Source of the DNA: Pseudomonas fluorescens
GTDB lineage: Bacteria > Pseudomonadota > Gammaproteobacteria > Pseudomonadales > Pseudomonadaceae
Length of the DNA: 64,000 nucleotides
Reading direction: 5' to 3'
Assembly: GCF_001902145.1 (NCBI RefSeq)
Contig: NZ_MRST01000013.1
Location: 39,735-103,734, forward strand
Position 1 is the stretch's first letter, and every line of letters starts with the position of its first letter. Below are positions 33,708 to 43,505 of the stretch, one piece after another. The notes beneath the pieces were generated by a model. It searched no databases, was not told the DNA's origin, and saw only the letters and a list, made by a program, of their open reading frames with translations. The position numbers and the translations under genes are program-made.

Positions 33708-35692
33708 ACCGCAGCTCCCGAAAGGCCAAGCGCTTCACGCACCCGGCTCTTGACCTTGACCCGATAGCGCCGGTCCAGCGCCGCGAGCAACCCGCCGAAC
33801 CCGGTGAGCAAGCCGCCGAACCAGATCCAGCGCACGAAGGGTTTGACATGCACGCGCACGGCCCAGGCGCCGTCGCCCAGGGGTTCACCGAGGGCCACAT
33901 ACAGGTCACGGGTGAAACCGGCGTCGATGCCGGCCTCGGTCATCATCGAACTCTGCACGGTGTACAGGCGTTTTTCCGGGTGCAGCACGGCGATTTCCTT
34001 ACCATTGCGCACTACGCGCACCGTGCCTTTGTCGGAGGTGAAGTTCGGCCCTTCGAAGTGCTTGGCACCTTCGAAGATGAAGTGGTAACCGGCCAGGTCC
34101 ATGGACTCGCCCGGCGCCAGGCGCAGGTCGCGCTCGGCGCTGTTCTGGCTGGACAGCACGACGCCAAGGGCGCACACCGCGATACCAAGGTGGGCGATCT
34201 GCATGCCCCAATAGCTGCGGGTCAGGGTGGGCAGGCCCTTGAGCAACCCCTTGTGGCGCGTCTTGTCGACGATGTCCCGCCCCCCCGCCAACAACACCCA
34301 GGCCGCCAGCAGGAAGGTGGCGAGTACCGCCCAATTGAAGTCGCCGTAGGCAAACCCGGCGATCACCGCCAGGGCCACGCTGCCGAGCAGCACCGGCATC
34401 AGCATGCCCGCCAGCCATTTCACCGGGGTGTCTTTCCAGCGCACCAGCACGCCGACCGCCATCACCACCATCAGCAGCCCCATCAGCGGTATGAACAACG
34501 CGTTGAAGTACGGCGGCCCCACGGACAGCTTGGCGCCGCTGAGGGCATCCAGCACCAGTGGGTAGAGGGTGCCGAGCAGGATCATCGACGCGGCTACCAC
34601 CAGCACCAGGTTATTGCCCAGCAACAGGGTTTCCCGCGACCACAGGTTGAAACCGACCTGGCTCTTGACCACCGGCGCGCGCAGGGCAAACAGGGTGAGC
34701 GAGCCGCCGACGACAAACAGCAGGAAGATCAGGATGAACACGCCGCGCTCAGGGTCTGAGGCAAACGCATGCACCGAGGTCAGCACGCCCGAGCGCACCA
34801 GGAAAGTGCCGAGAAGGCTGAGGGAAAACGCCGCGATGGCGAGCAGTACCGTCCAGCTCTTGAACACGCCACGTTTTTCGGTGACGGCCAGAGAGTGAAT
34901 CAGCGCAGTACCCACCAGCCACGGCATGAAGGAGGCGTTTTCCACCGGGTCCCAGAACCACCAGCCGCCCCAGCCGAGTTCGTAGTAGGCCCACCATGAG
35001 CCCAGGGTGATACCGATACCGAGGAAGGCCCAGGCGACGATGGTCCATGGCCGCGACCAGCGCGCCCATGCCGCATCCAGGCGGCCGCCGAGCAAGGCGG
35101 CGATGGCAAACGCGAAGGCCACGGAGAACCCCACATACCCCATGTAGAGCATCGGCGGGTGCACGATCAGGCCGATATCCTGCAACAACGGGTTAAGGTC
35201 GTGACCGTCCACCGGGATCTGCGGCAGGATGCGGCTGAACGGGTTGGAGGTCATGATCAGGAACAGCAGGAAGCCGATGCTGATCATGCCCATCACCGCC
35301 AGCACCCGCGCCAGCATCACTTGCGGCAATTGGCGCGAGAACACCGAGACGGCGAAGGTCCAGCCGCCGAGGATCAAGGCCCACAACAGCAATGAACCTT
35401 CGTGGGCGCCCCACACGGCGCTGAACTTGTAGTACCAGGGCAAAGCGCTGTTGGAGTTGTTGGCAACGTAGGCGACAGAAAAATCGTCGGTCATGAAGGC
35501 GTAGGTCAGGCACCCAAAGGCGAACAGCAAGAAGGCGAACTGGCCCCAGGCGGCCGGCTGCGCCAGGCTCATCCACAGGCGGTCGCCACGCCAGGCACCG
35601 AGCAAGGGCACCACGGCCTGGACCACGGCAAAGCACAGCGCGAGGATCATCGCCAACTGGCCCAGCTCCGGAATAAACAGTGCTGACGTCAT
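33704..35692 (-). CDS. ccmF: Heme lyase CcmF
   Basis: A 662-residue polytopic membrane protein, the holocytochrome c synthase core. The heme-handling WWD domain is seen as GWGGWWFWDPVENASFMPW, with WGAHEGSLLLW and conserved histidines in HPPMLYMGYV and TALIHSLAVT. A large periplasmic domain lies near the C-terminus (about 510-620). It starts 3 bases after ccmE. Confidence 0.96.
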   Translation of the reverse strand: MTSALFIPELGQLAMILALCFAVVQAVVPLLGAWRGDRLWMSLAQPAAWGQFAFLLFAFGCLTYAFMTDDFSVAYVANNSNSALPWYYKFSAVWGAHEGSLLLWALILGGWTFAVSVFSRQLPQVMLARVLAVMGMISIGFLLFLIMTSNPFSRILPQIPVDGHDLNPLLQDIGLIVHPPMLYMGYVGFSVAFAFAIAALLGGRLDAAWARWSRPWTIVAWAFLGIGITLGSWWAYYELGWGGWWFWDPVENASFMPWLVGTALIHSLAVTEKRGVFKSWTVLLAIAAFSLSLLGTFLVRSGVLTSVHAFASDPERGVFILIFLLFVVGGSLTLFALRAPVVKSQVGFNLWSRETLLLGNNLVLVVAASMILLGTLYPLVLDALSGAKLSVGPPYFNALFIPLMGLLMVVMAVGVLVRWKDTPVKWLAGMLMPVLLGSVALAVIAGFAYGDFNWAVLATFLLAAWVLLAGGRDIVDKTRHKGLLKGLPTLTRSYWGMQIAHLGIAVCALGVVLSSQNSAERDLRLAPGESMDLAGYHFIFEGAKHFEGPNFTSDKGTVRVVRNGKEIAVLHPEKRLYTVQSSMMTEAGIDAGFTRDLYVALGEPLGDGAWAVRVHVKPFVRWIWFGGLLTGFGGLLAALDRRYRVKVKSRVREALGLSGAAV

Positions 35693-35695
35693 GGC

Positions 35696-36154
35696 TCAGC
35701 CCTCCTTGACTGGGGTGGCGGGAGCGGTTTGGCCGCTGTCTTTCAAGGCTTTGGTGACCTCGGGCGGCATGTATTTTTCATCGTGCTTGGCCAGCACTTC
35801 GTCAGCCACTACCACGCCATCGGCGTTGAGCTTGCCCAGGGCGACAATGCCTTGGCCTTCGCGGAACAGGTCCGGGAGGATGCCGCGATAGGTGATGGTC
35901 ACGGCCTTGTTGAAATCGGTGACTACGAAAGTCACGTCCAACGAATCGCCGGAGCGCTTCAACGAGCCCTGCTCCACCATGCCGCCAGCGCGGATGCGCG
36001 TATCGACCGGTGCCTCGCCATTGGCGATCTGGGTGGGCGTGTAGAACAGGTTGATGTTCTGCTGTAGGGCGCTCAGGGCCAGGGTCACGGCAATGCCGAC
36101 GCCGGCCAGGATGGCAAGGATGATCAACAGACGCTTTCTACGCAGCGGATTCAC
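35696..36154 (-). CDS. ccmE: Heme chaperone CcmE
   Basis: A 152-residue protein starting at GTG 36154, which overlaps the ccmD stop as GTGA. N-terminal membrane anchor (8-30), OB-fold periplasmic domain (about 38-130), and the covalent heme site [10 protein letters not shown] with His124 and Tyr128. It carries heme from CcmC to CcmF. Confidence 0.94.
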   Translation of the reverse strand: MNPLRRKRLLIILAILAGVGIAVTLALSALQQNINLFYTPTQIANGEAPVDTRIRAGGMVEQGSLKRSGDSLDVTFVVTDFNKAVTITYRGILPDLFREGQGIVALGKLNADGVVVADEVLAKHDEKYMPPEVTKALKDSGQTAPATPVKEG

Positions 36155-36327
36155 TTTTCGGTCTCCCGGCGCAGACGTCGCGCCTCTTGTTGCAGGTAAC
36201 GCTTGCGGGCCAGGATCGGCGCGGCGACGTTGAGGGCCAGCACCGCCAGGCAGATGCCATAGGCCGTCCAGACATACAGGCCGTGGTGGCCCATGGCGAG
36301 AAAATCGCTGAAAGAAGCAAAACTCAT
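36151..36327 (-). CDS. ccmD: Small membrane protein CcmD
   Basis: A 58-residue protein with one membrane helix (about 16-38) followed by a basic tail ([19 protein letters not shown]). CcmD assists release of holo-CcmE from the CcmABC complex. The start at 36327 overlaps the ccmC stop (ATGA). Confidence 0.9.
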   Translation of the reverse strand: MSFASFSDFLAMGHHGLYVWTAYGICLAVLALNVAAPILARKRYLQQEARRLRRETEK

Positions 36328-37079
36328 CCACGTGCTCCCAGGCAGTTTTGCACTTCGGCTTTCACCCAACTGGTACGGGCTTCACGCTTGAGCACCTCAA
36401 GACGCATACGCAGCAGCAATACGGCGCCGAAGAAACAGTAGAAGCCCAGCACCATCAGCAGCAACGGCGCCCACATTTCCACGGGCATCGCCGGTTTTTC
36501 GGTGAGGGTGAAGGTGGCGCCCTGATGCAGGGTGTTCCACCACTCCACCGAGTACTTGATGATCGGGATGTTGATCACGCCGACAATCGCCAGCACCGCG
36601 CAGGCCTTGGCGGCGCTGTCACGGTTGCTGATGGCGTTGCCCAGGGCAATCAGGCCGAAATACAGGAACAGCAGGATCAGCATCGAGGTCAGGCGCGCAT
36701 CCCACACCCACCACGAGCCCCAGGTCGGCTTACCCCAGATCGCACCGGTCACCAGCGCCACGGCGGTCATCCACGCACCGATGGGCGCGGCGCATTGCAG
36801 GGCCACGTCGGCCAGCTTCATCTTCCATACCAGACCGACGATGCCGCACACCGCCAGCATCACATAGCAGGACTGGGCCAGCATCGCGGCAGGCACGTGG
36901 ATATAGATGATGCGAAAGCTGTTGCCTTGCTGATAGTCCGGCGGCGCAAAGGCCAGGCCCCAGACCAGGCCGGTGCCGATCAGCAGGATGGCGGCGATAC
37001 TCAACCATGGCAGCAGCTTGCCACTGATGCCATAAAACCATTTGGGCGAGCCGAGCTTGTGAAACCAGGTCCAGTTCAT
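36324..37079 (-). CDS. ccmC: Heme transporter/heme-CcmE loading protein CcmC
   Basis: A 251-residue six-helix protein with the WWD motif [18 protein letters not shown] and periplasmic histidines in IYIHVPAAM and WWNTLHQGA. It loads heme on CcmE. I chose [14 protein letters not shown] at 37079, with GGAAA upstream; an in-frame ATG 12 bases further up is possible. An 87-base gap separates it from ccmB. Confidence 0.94.
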   Translation of the reverse strand: MNWTWFHKLGSPKWFYGISGKLLPWLSIAAILLIGTGLVWGLAFAPPDYQQGNSFRIIYIHVPAAMLAQSCYVMLAVCGIVGLVWKMKLADVALQCAAPIGAWMTAVALVTGAIWGKPTWGSWWVWDARLTSMLILLFLYFGLIALGNAISNRDSAAKACAVLAIVGVINIPIIKYSVEWWNTLHQGATFTLTEKPAMPVEMWAPLLLMVLGFYCFFGAVLLLRMRLEVLKREARTSWVKAEVQNCLGARG

Positions 37080-37166
37080 TGCTGTTTCCATCACGGTGCT
37101 TTTCGTCGTGGCGAAAAGCTCAGGGTCTTTACTGACTCAGCGTCATTGACGCCGGGTCAGACCTCA

Positions 37167-37835
37167 TTATTCACCGACGCTGATTTTCAGGCCGGCGGCT
37201 ATAGCAAAAGGTGTCAGAGTTACCGCCAGGGCGGTCAGGCTACCCAGCCACAAGAGGTAACCGGTCGCCGGCATGCCCATGAGCGCGGCTTGCAACGCGC
37301 CGCTGCCCAGGATCAACACCGGGATATACAAAGGCAGAATCAACAGGGCCAGCAACAGCCCGCCCCGCTTCAAGCCGACCGTCAACGCTGCGCCCACCGC
37401 CCCCAACAGGCTGAGCACCGGCGTGCCGAGTAACAAGGACAGAAGCAACACCGGCAGGCATTCAACGGGCAACCCGAGCATCATGGCAAGCAGTGGCGAG
37501 AGCAAGACTAGCGCCAAGCCGGAAAAAACCCAGTGTGCCAGCACCTTGGCCAGTACCAGAAGTGGCAACGGGTGCGACGAAAGGACCCACTGTTCCAGGG
37601 AACCGTCTTCGAAATCACTGCGAAACAGCCCGTCCAGCGAGAGCAGAACCGATAAAAGCGCGGCGACCCACACCAGTCCTGGGGACAAGGTTTGCAACAG
37701 TTTAGTCTCCGGGCCGACCGCCAGCGGGAACAGCGCGATCACGATGGCAAAGAACACCAGCGGGTTGGCCAGTTCGGCGGGGCGGCGGCACAACAGTCGT
37801 GCCTCCCGGGCGACCAACAGGGCGAACACACTCAT
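37167..37835 (-). CDS. ccmB: Heme exporter subunit CcmB
   Basis: A 222-residue ABC permease with six helices. Family blocks: [43 protein letters not shown] and [13 protein letters not shown]. With CcmA and CcmC it forms the complex that releases heme-loaded CcmE. Start ATG at 37835 overlaps the ccmA stop (ATGA). Confidence 0.94.
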   Translation of the reverse strand: MSVFALLVAREARLLCRRPAELANPLVFFAIVIALFPLAVGPETKLLQTLSPGLVWVAALLSVLLSLDGLFRSDFEDGSLEQWVLSSHPLPLLVLAKVLAHWVFSGLALVLLSPLLAMMLGLPVECLPVLLLSLLLGTPVLSLLGAVGAALTVGLKRGGLLLALLILPLYIPVLILGSGALQAALMGMPATGYLLWLGSLTALAVTLTPFAIAAGLKISVGE

Positions 37836-38467
37836 AGCGACCACCGCCCCAGGTCTAACTCACGGTAGCCAGCGGGCATGCGCGCCAAGGTGTGGTGGGT
37901 GGTGAGCACCACCAGGCCGCCTTGCTCGCAGTGCTGGGCCAGGTGTGCTTCCAGTTGAGCCACGCCTTGTTTGTCGAGGGCCGTGAAAGGTTCGTCGAGA
38001 ATCCACAACGGCGGGCCGGGCAAGTACAAGCGGGCCAGGGCCACGCGGCGCTGCTGGCCGGCGGACAGGGTGTGGCAGGGAACATCCTCAAAGCCCTTGA
38101 GGCCCACCGCGGCCAAGGCCTGCCAGATGGCATCGCGGGTAGCAGGATGGTGCAGGGCGCTGAGCCAACTGAGGTTTTCTTCAGCGGTGAGTACGTCCTT
38201 GATGCCGGCTGCGTGGCCGATCCAGATCAGGTTGCGCGCAAGCTCGCTACGCTGTTCGCTCAACGGCTTGCCGTTGAGACGCACCACGCCGGCCGTCGGT
38301 TGCATCAGCCCGGCCAGCAGGCGCAGCAGGCTGGTCTTGCCGCTGCCATTGGGGCCACTGATTTGCACCATGTCGCCACCCGAAAGCCGCAGGTCGAGTT
38401 GCTCGAACAGCAGGCGCAGGTCGCGTTCACAGGCAAGCGCTACGGCTTCAAGAAGAGGGCTGGTCAA
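37832..38467 (-). CDS. ccmA: Heme exporter ATP-binding subunit CcmA
   Basis: A 211-residue ABC ATPase: Walker [10 protein letters not shown], signature LSAGQQRR, Walker [13 protein letters not shown] and switch histidine in TTHHT. The start appears to be a TTG ([16 protein letters not shown]), as no upstream ATG/GTG keeps the family N-terminus. First gene of the ccmABCDEFGHI operon; the promoter should lie in 38468-38650. Confidence 0.94.
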   Translation of the reverse strand: MTSPLLEAVALACERDLRLLFEQLDLRLSGGDMVQISGPNGSGKTSLLRLLAGLMQPTAGVVRLNGKPLSEQRSELARNLIWIGHAAGIKDVLTAEENLSWLSALHHPATRDAIWQALAAVGLKGFEDVPCHTLSAGQQRRVALARLYLPGPPLWILDEPFTALDKQGVAQLEAHLAQHCEQGGLVVLTTHHTLARMPAGYRELDLGRWSL

Positions 38468-38658
38468 AAGATCGCGGGCCTTTACGGTTCAAGTCGGCGG
38501 TGCAGCGGCCGTTATAGAGAGATGCACAATAACGGCTTTGGCGACCGATTTTAGAGAGCTGGATCAAATAGTTGTGAGGTTTTTACCGCTCTCTTTGCAG
38601 ACGGGCGGCATTATACATGCGATGCCCTACTCTAAAGAGGGCAATTTCCCCAGAGACG

Positions 38659-40245
38659 ATGCGCACGATGACCGGTGAGATCAACCTTCCCCCACTGCCG
38701 CCCTCCCCAGCCCCTGGGCCCGCCCCGCTGCCGGCCGCCGGCGAGCTGCTCAAACTGCTGGAGCCACAGGCCGGGTTGATCGGCCCGGGGAAAACCGTGA
38801 ACGCTGAGGTCATCGCGCTTAAACAAGGCGGCGAAGCCTTTCAGTTGCTGCTCAAGTTGACCCTCGACGGCGGTCGCCAGACCCTGGTGCAAGCCAGTAG
38901 TGCCCAGCCCTTGCCGTTAGGTAGCAATGTGGCGGTGAGTCAGACGCCTGCGGGCAACCTGGCCATCACCTTGCAGCAAGCCATGAGTGCCAACGTCGCC
39001 GCCCTCACTCGCCTCGACACCCACCAGATGCCGGTGGGTACGTTGTTGCAAGCCAAGGTGCTGACCACGCAGATGCTGCCCCAGGGCACGGCGCAACCAG
39101 CGATCTATCGCTCGCTGGTGAGTGTGCTCAATAACGCCCTGGCTGGTGCCACCCTGACGCTGGAAAGCCCTCAGCCCTTGCGGGTGGGCAGTTTGCTCAG
39201 CGCCGTAGTGCAGAATGCGCAAACCCTGAATTTCGTGCCGCTGAGTGGGCTGAAAGACCAACTGGCCGTGGCGCAACAGCTTGCCACTCAGCAAAGTCGC
39301 CAAGGCTCGCTGGATGCGGTGTTCACCGCCTTGCAAAACCTGCCCCGTGGCGACAGCACATCGGCCGAGCTGCGGGCCGCCGCCGAGCGATTATTGGCAG
39401 CCTTGCCCGATCTGGCACAGGTCAGCAACCCCAAGGTGCTGGCCCAGGTGGTGCAGAACAGCGGCGCCTTTCTGGAAGCCAAACTGCTCGCCGGCCAGAA
39501 CCCGCAAATCCCACCGCTGGACATGAAAGGCGCGCTGTTGCGCCTGGTCGCAGACCTGCTGCCCGCCCTGCCCGCCAGCACCAACCTGAATGCGATCCTC
39601 GCCGCCAATACCCTGGCCCAGGTGTTGCCGCACTTTGTGCGCAGCCCGCTGAACACCCTCGGCCAGGTCGGCGCCCGCCAGATGCCAGCCGGCTTTCCGC
39701 TGCCCGAAAGACTGATGGCCAAACTGGAAGGTGAAGGCGACCTGGAAAACCTGCTGCGCCTGGCCGCCGGGGCGATCTCGCGCTTGCAGAGCCATCAACT
39801 GTCGAGCCTGGAACAGACCGGCACCACCGCCGACGGCCGCCTGCAAACGACCTGGCAGTTGGAGATCCCCATGCGCACCCTGCAAGACATCGTGCCGTTG
39901 CAGGTCAAGTTCCAACGCGAGGAGCCCGCGCCAGACAAGGACCAGCCCGAGCGCCAGGATAAAAAAGACCCGAAACAAATGCTTTGGCGCGTCGAACTGG
40001 CCTTCGACATGGAGCCGCTGGGGCCGTTGCAAGTTCAGGCGCAGCTGTCCCAAGGCAAACTGTCCAGCCAGTTATGGGCCAGCCGCCCTTTCACTGCCAG
40101 CCTGATCGAAAGCCACTTGGGCAGCCTGCGTGAGCGCCTGGTCTCATCCGGGCTCAACGTTGGCGACCTGGATTGCCACCTGGGCACCCCGCCCCGTGGG
40201 CCAAAAACCGGACTGGAGCAACGCTGGGTGGATGAAACCGCATGA
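38659..40245 (+). CDS. FliK-like flagellar hook-length control family protein
   Basis: About 528 residues. A proline-rich N-terminus (LPPLPPSPAPGPAPLPAAG) is followed by a long Ala/Gln/Leu-rich region, and the C-terminal about 120 residues (WRVELAFDMEPLGPLQVQAQLSQGKLSSQLWAS...RLVSSGLNVGDLDC) match the Flg_hook domain of FliK. It is not in a flagellar cluster and overlaps an FlhB-like half-gene, so it is the second, orphan FliK type common in pseudomonads. Starts at 38659 or 38668 are both possible. Its function in hook-length control is not demonstrated. Confidence 0.82.
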   Translation: MRTMTGEINLPPLPPSPAPGPAPLPAAGELLKLLEPQAGLIGPGKTVNAEVIALKQGGEAFQLLLKLTLDGGRQTLVQASSAQPLPLGSNVAVSQTPAGNLAITLQQAMSANVAALTRLDTHQMPVGTLLQAKVLTTQMLPQGTAQPAIYRSLVSVLNNALAGATLTLESPQPLRVGSLLSAVVQNAQTLNFVPLSGLKDQLAVAQQLATQQSRQGSLDAVFTALQNLPRGDSTSAELRAAAERLLAALPDLAQVSNPKVLAQVVQNSGAFLEAKLLAGQNPQIPPLDMKGALLRLVADLLPALPASTNLNAILAANTLAQVLPHFVRSPLNTLGQVGARQMPAGFPLPERLMAKLEGEGDLENLLRLAAGAISRLQSHQLSSLEQTGTTADGRLQTTWQLEIPMRTLQDIVPLQVKFQREEPAPDKDQPERQDKKDPKQMLWRVELAFDMEPLGPLQVQAQLSQGKLSSQLWASRPFTASLIESHLGSLRERLVSSGLNVGDLDCHLGTPPRGPKTGLEQRWVDETA

Positions 40246-40571
40246 AAAACGCCGCCCCGCCCCGCCAGGCCATCGCCCTCAAGTACGACGGCCAACAGGC
40301 CCCCACCCTGACGGCCAAGGGCGATGACGCCCTGGCCGAGGCCATCCTCAAGCTGGCACGGGAGAACGAAGTACCGATCTACGAAAACCCCGAGCTGGTG
40401 AAGCTGCTGGCGCGCATGGAATTGGGGGACAGCATTCCGGAAGAGCTGTACCGCACGATTGCCGAGATCATTGCGTTTGCCTGGACGTTGAAGGGAAAGT
40501 TCCCGGCCGGCTACGACCCGGAGGCAGGGCCGGTGGAGTGGGATGTCACTGAGCGTGGCGACGATTACTGA
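40242..40571 (+). CDS. FlhB C-terminal-domain-like protein (FlhX type)
   Basis: A 109-residue protein equal to only the cytoplasmic C-terminal domain of FlhB/YscU: AIALKYDGQQAPTLTAKGDDALAEAILKLA, VPIYENPELVKLLARMELGDSIPEELYRTIAEIIAFAW. The membrane part and the self-cleaving NPTH site are lacking. In other bacteria such half-FlhB proteins can partly substitute for the FlhB C-domain. ATG overlaps the FliK-like stop (ATGA). Confidence 0.88.
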   Translation: MKNAAPPRQAIALKYDGQQAPTLTAKGDDALAEAILKLARENEVPIYENPELVKLLARMELGDSIPEELYRTIAEIIAFAWTLKGKFPAGYDPEAGPVEWDVTERGDDY

Positions 40572-40606
40572 CCGCTCATAGGCATACACAAATCTAAATG
40601 TGTTTT

Positions 40607-40705
40607 TGTAGGAGCGAGCTTGCTCGCGAAAAACCCGCAGGCGCCGCGTTTATTCAGGAAGCCCGCGTTATCGTTAACGTTTTTCGCGAGCAAGCTCGCT
40701 CCTAC
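40607..40705. repeat. REPIN (GGAGCGAG class)
   Basis: Inverted pair of GGAGCGAGCTTGCTCGCGAA cores about 100 bases apart end to end, inner arm CGCGTTATCGTTAACG, filling the convergent gap between the FlhB-like gene and moeA. T runs occur on both sides. Confidence 0.9.
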
Positions 40706-40720
40706 TTTTTTAGCGCGTGG

Positions 40721-41947
40721 TCAGTTCAGGACTTCGCTCAAAGGGATGAAGTTGACCCGGTCGCCGATGGCCAGCGTGGTCCCTTCCATCACCTCCACAA
40801 AGCCTTCAGCCCACGCCGCACTGCGCAGCACTCCGGAGCTTTGGTTGCGGTAGATGATCGCCTTGCCCTGTTCGATCCGCCCGCGCAGGTACTCGCGGCG
40901 GTTGCCGGGCTTGGGCCAGACGAACCCTGCCGGTACTTCGAAGCGCAGCGGCTGCACCTCCCGCACACCTTGACGGCGCAGCAGATACGGGCGCGCCAGC
41001 AGCGCAAAAGTCACCAGGGTCGAGGCAGGATTGCCCGGCAGGCCGATCACCGGCACGCCACGAAAATGCCCGAAGGTCAGCGGCTTGCCCGGTTTGATCG
41101 CCAGCTTCCACAACGCCAGCTCACCCTCTTCCCGCAAGGCAATGCCGAGGAAGTCCGCTTCGCCCACCGACACACCGCCGGTCGAGAGGATCAGGTCAAC
41201 GCTGCCCAGCCCCGCCAGGCGCGCGCGGGTCTGTTCCAGATCATCCGGTAGAATCCCGGCATCGATCACTTCGCAGCCCATGCGCACCAGCCAACTGCAC
41301 AGCACGCGGCGGTTGCTGTTGTAGATCTGCCCAGGGCCGAGCGGCAACCCTGGCTCGATCAGTTCATCGCCGGTCGACAACACGGCCACGCGCACGCGCC
41401 GCACCACCTCCAGTCGATCACGTCCAAGAGACGCGGCCAAACCGAGTTCGATAGGGCCCAGGCGGGTGCCGGCACTGAGTACGGTCTCGCCGACCGTGGT
41501 CTCTTGGCCCTGCGGACGGATGTTGTCGCCCATCTGCAATGGCTCGGTGAAACTCACGCGCTGGTCGGTATGCACCACGGCGTTTTCCTGCATCTGCACG
41601 CAGTCAGCGCCTTGGGGCACCGGCGCGCCGGTAAAGATGCGCGCACAGGTGCCGGCCGCCAAGGGTTCAGGGGCAGTGCCGGCGAAAATCCGCTGGCTCA
41701 CCACCAAGGGTTCGCCGGTCCAGTCCGCCCGGCGCACGGCGTAGCCGTCCATGGCACTGTTGGGCCACGGTGGCAGGTCGAGTGTGGAGATCAGGTCCTG
41801 GGCCAATACCCGGGCATCACACTCAGCCAGGGACATTACTTCCTGCTCGCGGATCGGCGCGGCGGCGGCCATGTCGAGCAAACGCTGCAGGGCTGCTTCC
41901 ACCGGCATCAGGGCGCCGGTCTTGCCGGGCTTATCCACGGGATTCAC
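40721..41947 (-). CDS. moeA: Molybdopterin molybdenumtransferase MoeA
   Basis: A 408-residue enzyme inserting molybdate into adenylylated molybdopterin. Motifs: LPPWPNSAMDGYAV, ARIFTGAPVPQGADCV, the MPT-binding domain VLSTGDELIEPG and STGGVSVGEADF, GKPLTFG and GLPGNPAS. Overlaps moaB by 17 bases, forming a moaB-moeA operon divergent from mobA. Confidence 0.95.
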   Translation of the reverse strand: MNPVDKPGKTGALMPVEAALQRLLDMAAAAPIREQEVMSLAECDARVLAQDLISTLDLPPWPNSAMDGYAVRRADWTGEPLVVSQRIFAGTAPEPLAAGTCARIFTGAPVPQGADCVQMQENAVVHTDQRVSFTEPLQMGDNIRPQGQETTVGETVLSAGTRLGPIELGLAASLGRDRLEVVRRVRVAVLSTGDELIEPGLPLGPGQIYNSNRRVLCSWLVRMGCEVIDAGILPDDLEQTRARLAGLGSVDLILSTGGVSVGEADFLGIALREEGELALWKLAIKPGKPLTFGHFRGVPVIGLPGNPASTLVTFALLARPYLLRRQGVREVQPLRFEVPAGFVWPKPGNRREYLRGRIEQGKAIIYRNQSSGVLRSAAWAEGFVEVMEGTTLAIGDRVNFIPLSEVLN

Positions 41948-42470
41948 AAGGTTCGGCCTGCTTCAGATGCGGGACGAAGTTGCATGGGCGGTGACGGTTA
42001 TCCAGCTGCTCGGCGAGGATGCCGTCCCAACCGGTGCGCACGGCATTGGTGGAACCTGGCAGGCAGCACACAAGAGTGCCATTGGCCAACCCCGCCAAGG
42101 CGCGCGATTGCACGGTAGAGGTGCCGATATCGGCCACGGATATCTGGCGGAACAGCTCGCCAAAACCATCGACCTGCTTGTCGAGCAGGCAGCTCACTGC
42201 TTCAGGGGTACTGTCGCGACCGGTGAAGCCGGTGCCGCCGGTAATCAGCACCACCTGAACCACGTCTTCGGCGATCCAGTGGGCCACCTGGGCGCGAATC
42301 TTGTAAAGGTCATCCTTGAGCAGCACGCGCTCGGCCAGGCGGTGGCCGGCGGCGGTGAGGCGGTCGACGAAGACCTGGCCGGAGGTGTCAGTCTCCAGGG
42401 TGCGGGTGTCGCTGACGGTCAATACAGCAATATTCAGGGGTACAAAGGGCGCATCGGCCTTGGCTTTCAT
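41931..42470 (-). CDS. moaB: Molybdenum cofactor biosynthesis protein MoaB
   Basis: A 179-residue MogA/MoaB-fold protein adenylylating molybdopterin. Signature segments are [39 protein letters not shown], and [21 protein letters not shown]. It precedes moeA with overlapping reading frames. Confidence 0.94.
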   Translation of the reverse strand: MKAKADAPFVPLNIAVLTVSDTRTLETDTSGQVFVDRLTAAGHRLAERVLLKDDLYKIRAQVAHWIAEDVVQVVLITGGTGFTGRDSTPEAVSCLLDKQVDGFGELFRQISVADIGTSTVQSRALAGLANGTLVCCLPGSTNAVRTGWDGILAEQLDNRHRPCNFVPHLKQAEPCESRG

Positions 42471-42546
42471 GGCACGGTCCGGTTGTCGAAGGAACAGCCC
42501 GATGTTATATCACAGGCCCCTGTTTACCTGCCGCAGCGCAACCATC

Positions 42547-43149
42547 ATGACCTTTGAATTTTCCTCCCTGCCATGTTCGATCCTGTTGTTGGCCGGTGGT
42601 CGCGGCCAACGCATGGGTGGCCAGGACAAAGGCCTGCTGGAATGGCAAGGCCAGCCCTTGATCGCTCACCTGCACCAGTTGACCCGACCACTCACCGATG
42701 ACCTGATCATCTCGTGCAACCGCAACCATGAACGCTACGCGCCCTACGCCGACCAACAGGTGAGCGATGACAACCCGGACTTCCCCGGCCCGCTGGCCGG
42801 TATCCGTGCGGGACTCTTCGCCGCACGCCATGCGCATCTGCTGATCTTGCCTTGCGATGTGCCGCAGATCGATGCGCGACTGCTGGCCGACCTGCGTGCG
42901 ACCGCACGACGCAATCGGCAGCGACCGGTGATGGTGCGCCAGGGTGACTTCTGGGAACCCTTGCTGTGCATCATCCCCACTCGCCTGAAAAACCAGGTGG
43001 AACAGGCGTGGCAAGCGGGAGAGCGCAGCCCGCGCAAGCTGTGGCTGCAACTGGGTGCCGTGGCGCTGGAATGTCCGGCTGATGACCCGCGCCTGGCCAA
43101 TCTTAATACGCCCGAGCTGTTGCTCCCCGGGGCTGGCATGTCAGAATGA
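42547..43149 (+). CDS. mobA: Molybdenum cofactor guanylyltransferase MobA
   Basis: A 200-residue nucleotidyltransferase forming MGD from molybdopterin and GTP. N-terminal [27 protein letters not shown] is diagnostic, with LPCDVPQID as the metal-binding block. Divergent from moaB with only 76 bases between; the ribosome binding site is weak, so the start is slightly uncertain. Confidence 0.93.
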   Translation: MTFEFSSLPCSILLLAGGRGQRMGGQDKGLLEWQGQPLIAHLHQLTRPLTDDLIISCNRNHERYAPYADQQVSDDNPDFPGPLAGIRAGLFAARHAHLLILPCDVPQIDARLLADLRATARRNRQRPVMVRQGDFWEPLLCIIPTRLKNQVEQAWQAGERSPRKLWLQLGAVALECPADDPRLANLNTPELLLPGAGMSE

Positions 43150-43228
43150 ACCCTGCACAAGGAACTTTGCCGGCGTCCCATACGTCACAAGGTCAGCAAT
43201 TTAAAAGTATTCTCTCGGAGACAAACTC

Positions 43229-43450
43229 ATGACTCAACGGACCATCGCCGCTCTCATGCTTGCACTGGGCCTCGCCACCCTCGCCGGTTGCGCTTCGCCA
43301 ACAGTGATCACCCTGAATGACGGTCGCGAAATCCAGGCCGTCGACACCCCGAAGTACGATGAAGATTCGGGCTTCTACGAATTCGAACAACTGGACGGCA
43401 AGCACACCCGTATCAACAAAGATCAGGTTCGCACCGTTAAAGACCTGTAA
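43229..43450 (+). CDS. YgdI/YgdR family lipoprotein
   Basis: A 73-residue lipoprotein with lipobox LAGC (Cys21) and the DUF903/YgdI-type domain: PTVITLNDGREIQAVDTPKYDEDSGFYEFEQLDGKHTRINKDQV, a small SH3-like fold. GGAGAC lies upstream of the ATG. Function unknown. A strong terminator follows. Confidence 0.9.
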   Translation: MTQRTIAALMLALGLATLAGCASPTVITLNDGREIQAVDTPKYDEDSGFYEFEQLDGKHTRINKDQVRTVKDL

Positions 43451-43468
43451 GCCTCAGCGCTTGCACAC

Positions 43469-43496
43469 AAGGCCCGCCTCGCGCGGGCCTTGTTGT
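43469..43496. terminator. Terminator after the YgdR-like lipoprotein gene
   Basis: Hairpin AAGGCCCGC / GCGGGCCTT with small loop and a T-rich tail, placed between convergent genes. Confidence 0.82.
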
Positions 43497-43505
43497 TCCT
43501 GGGGT

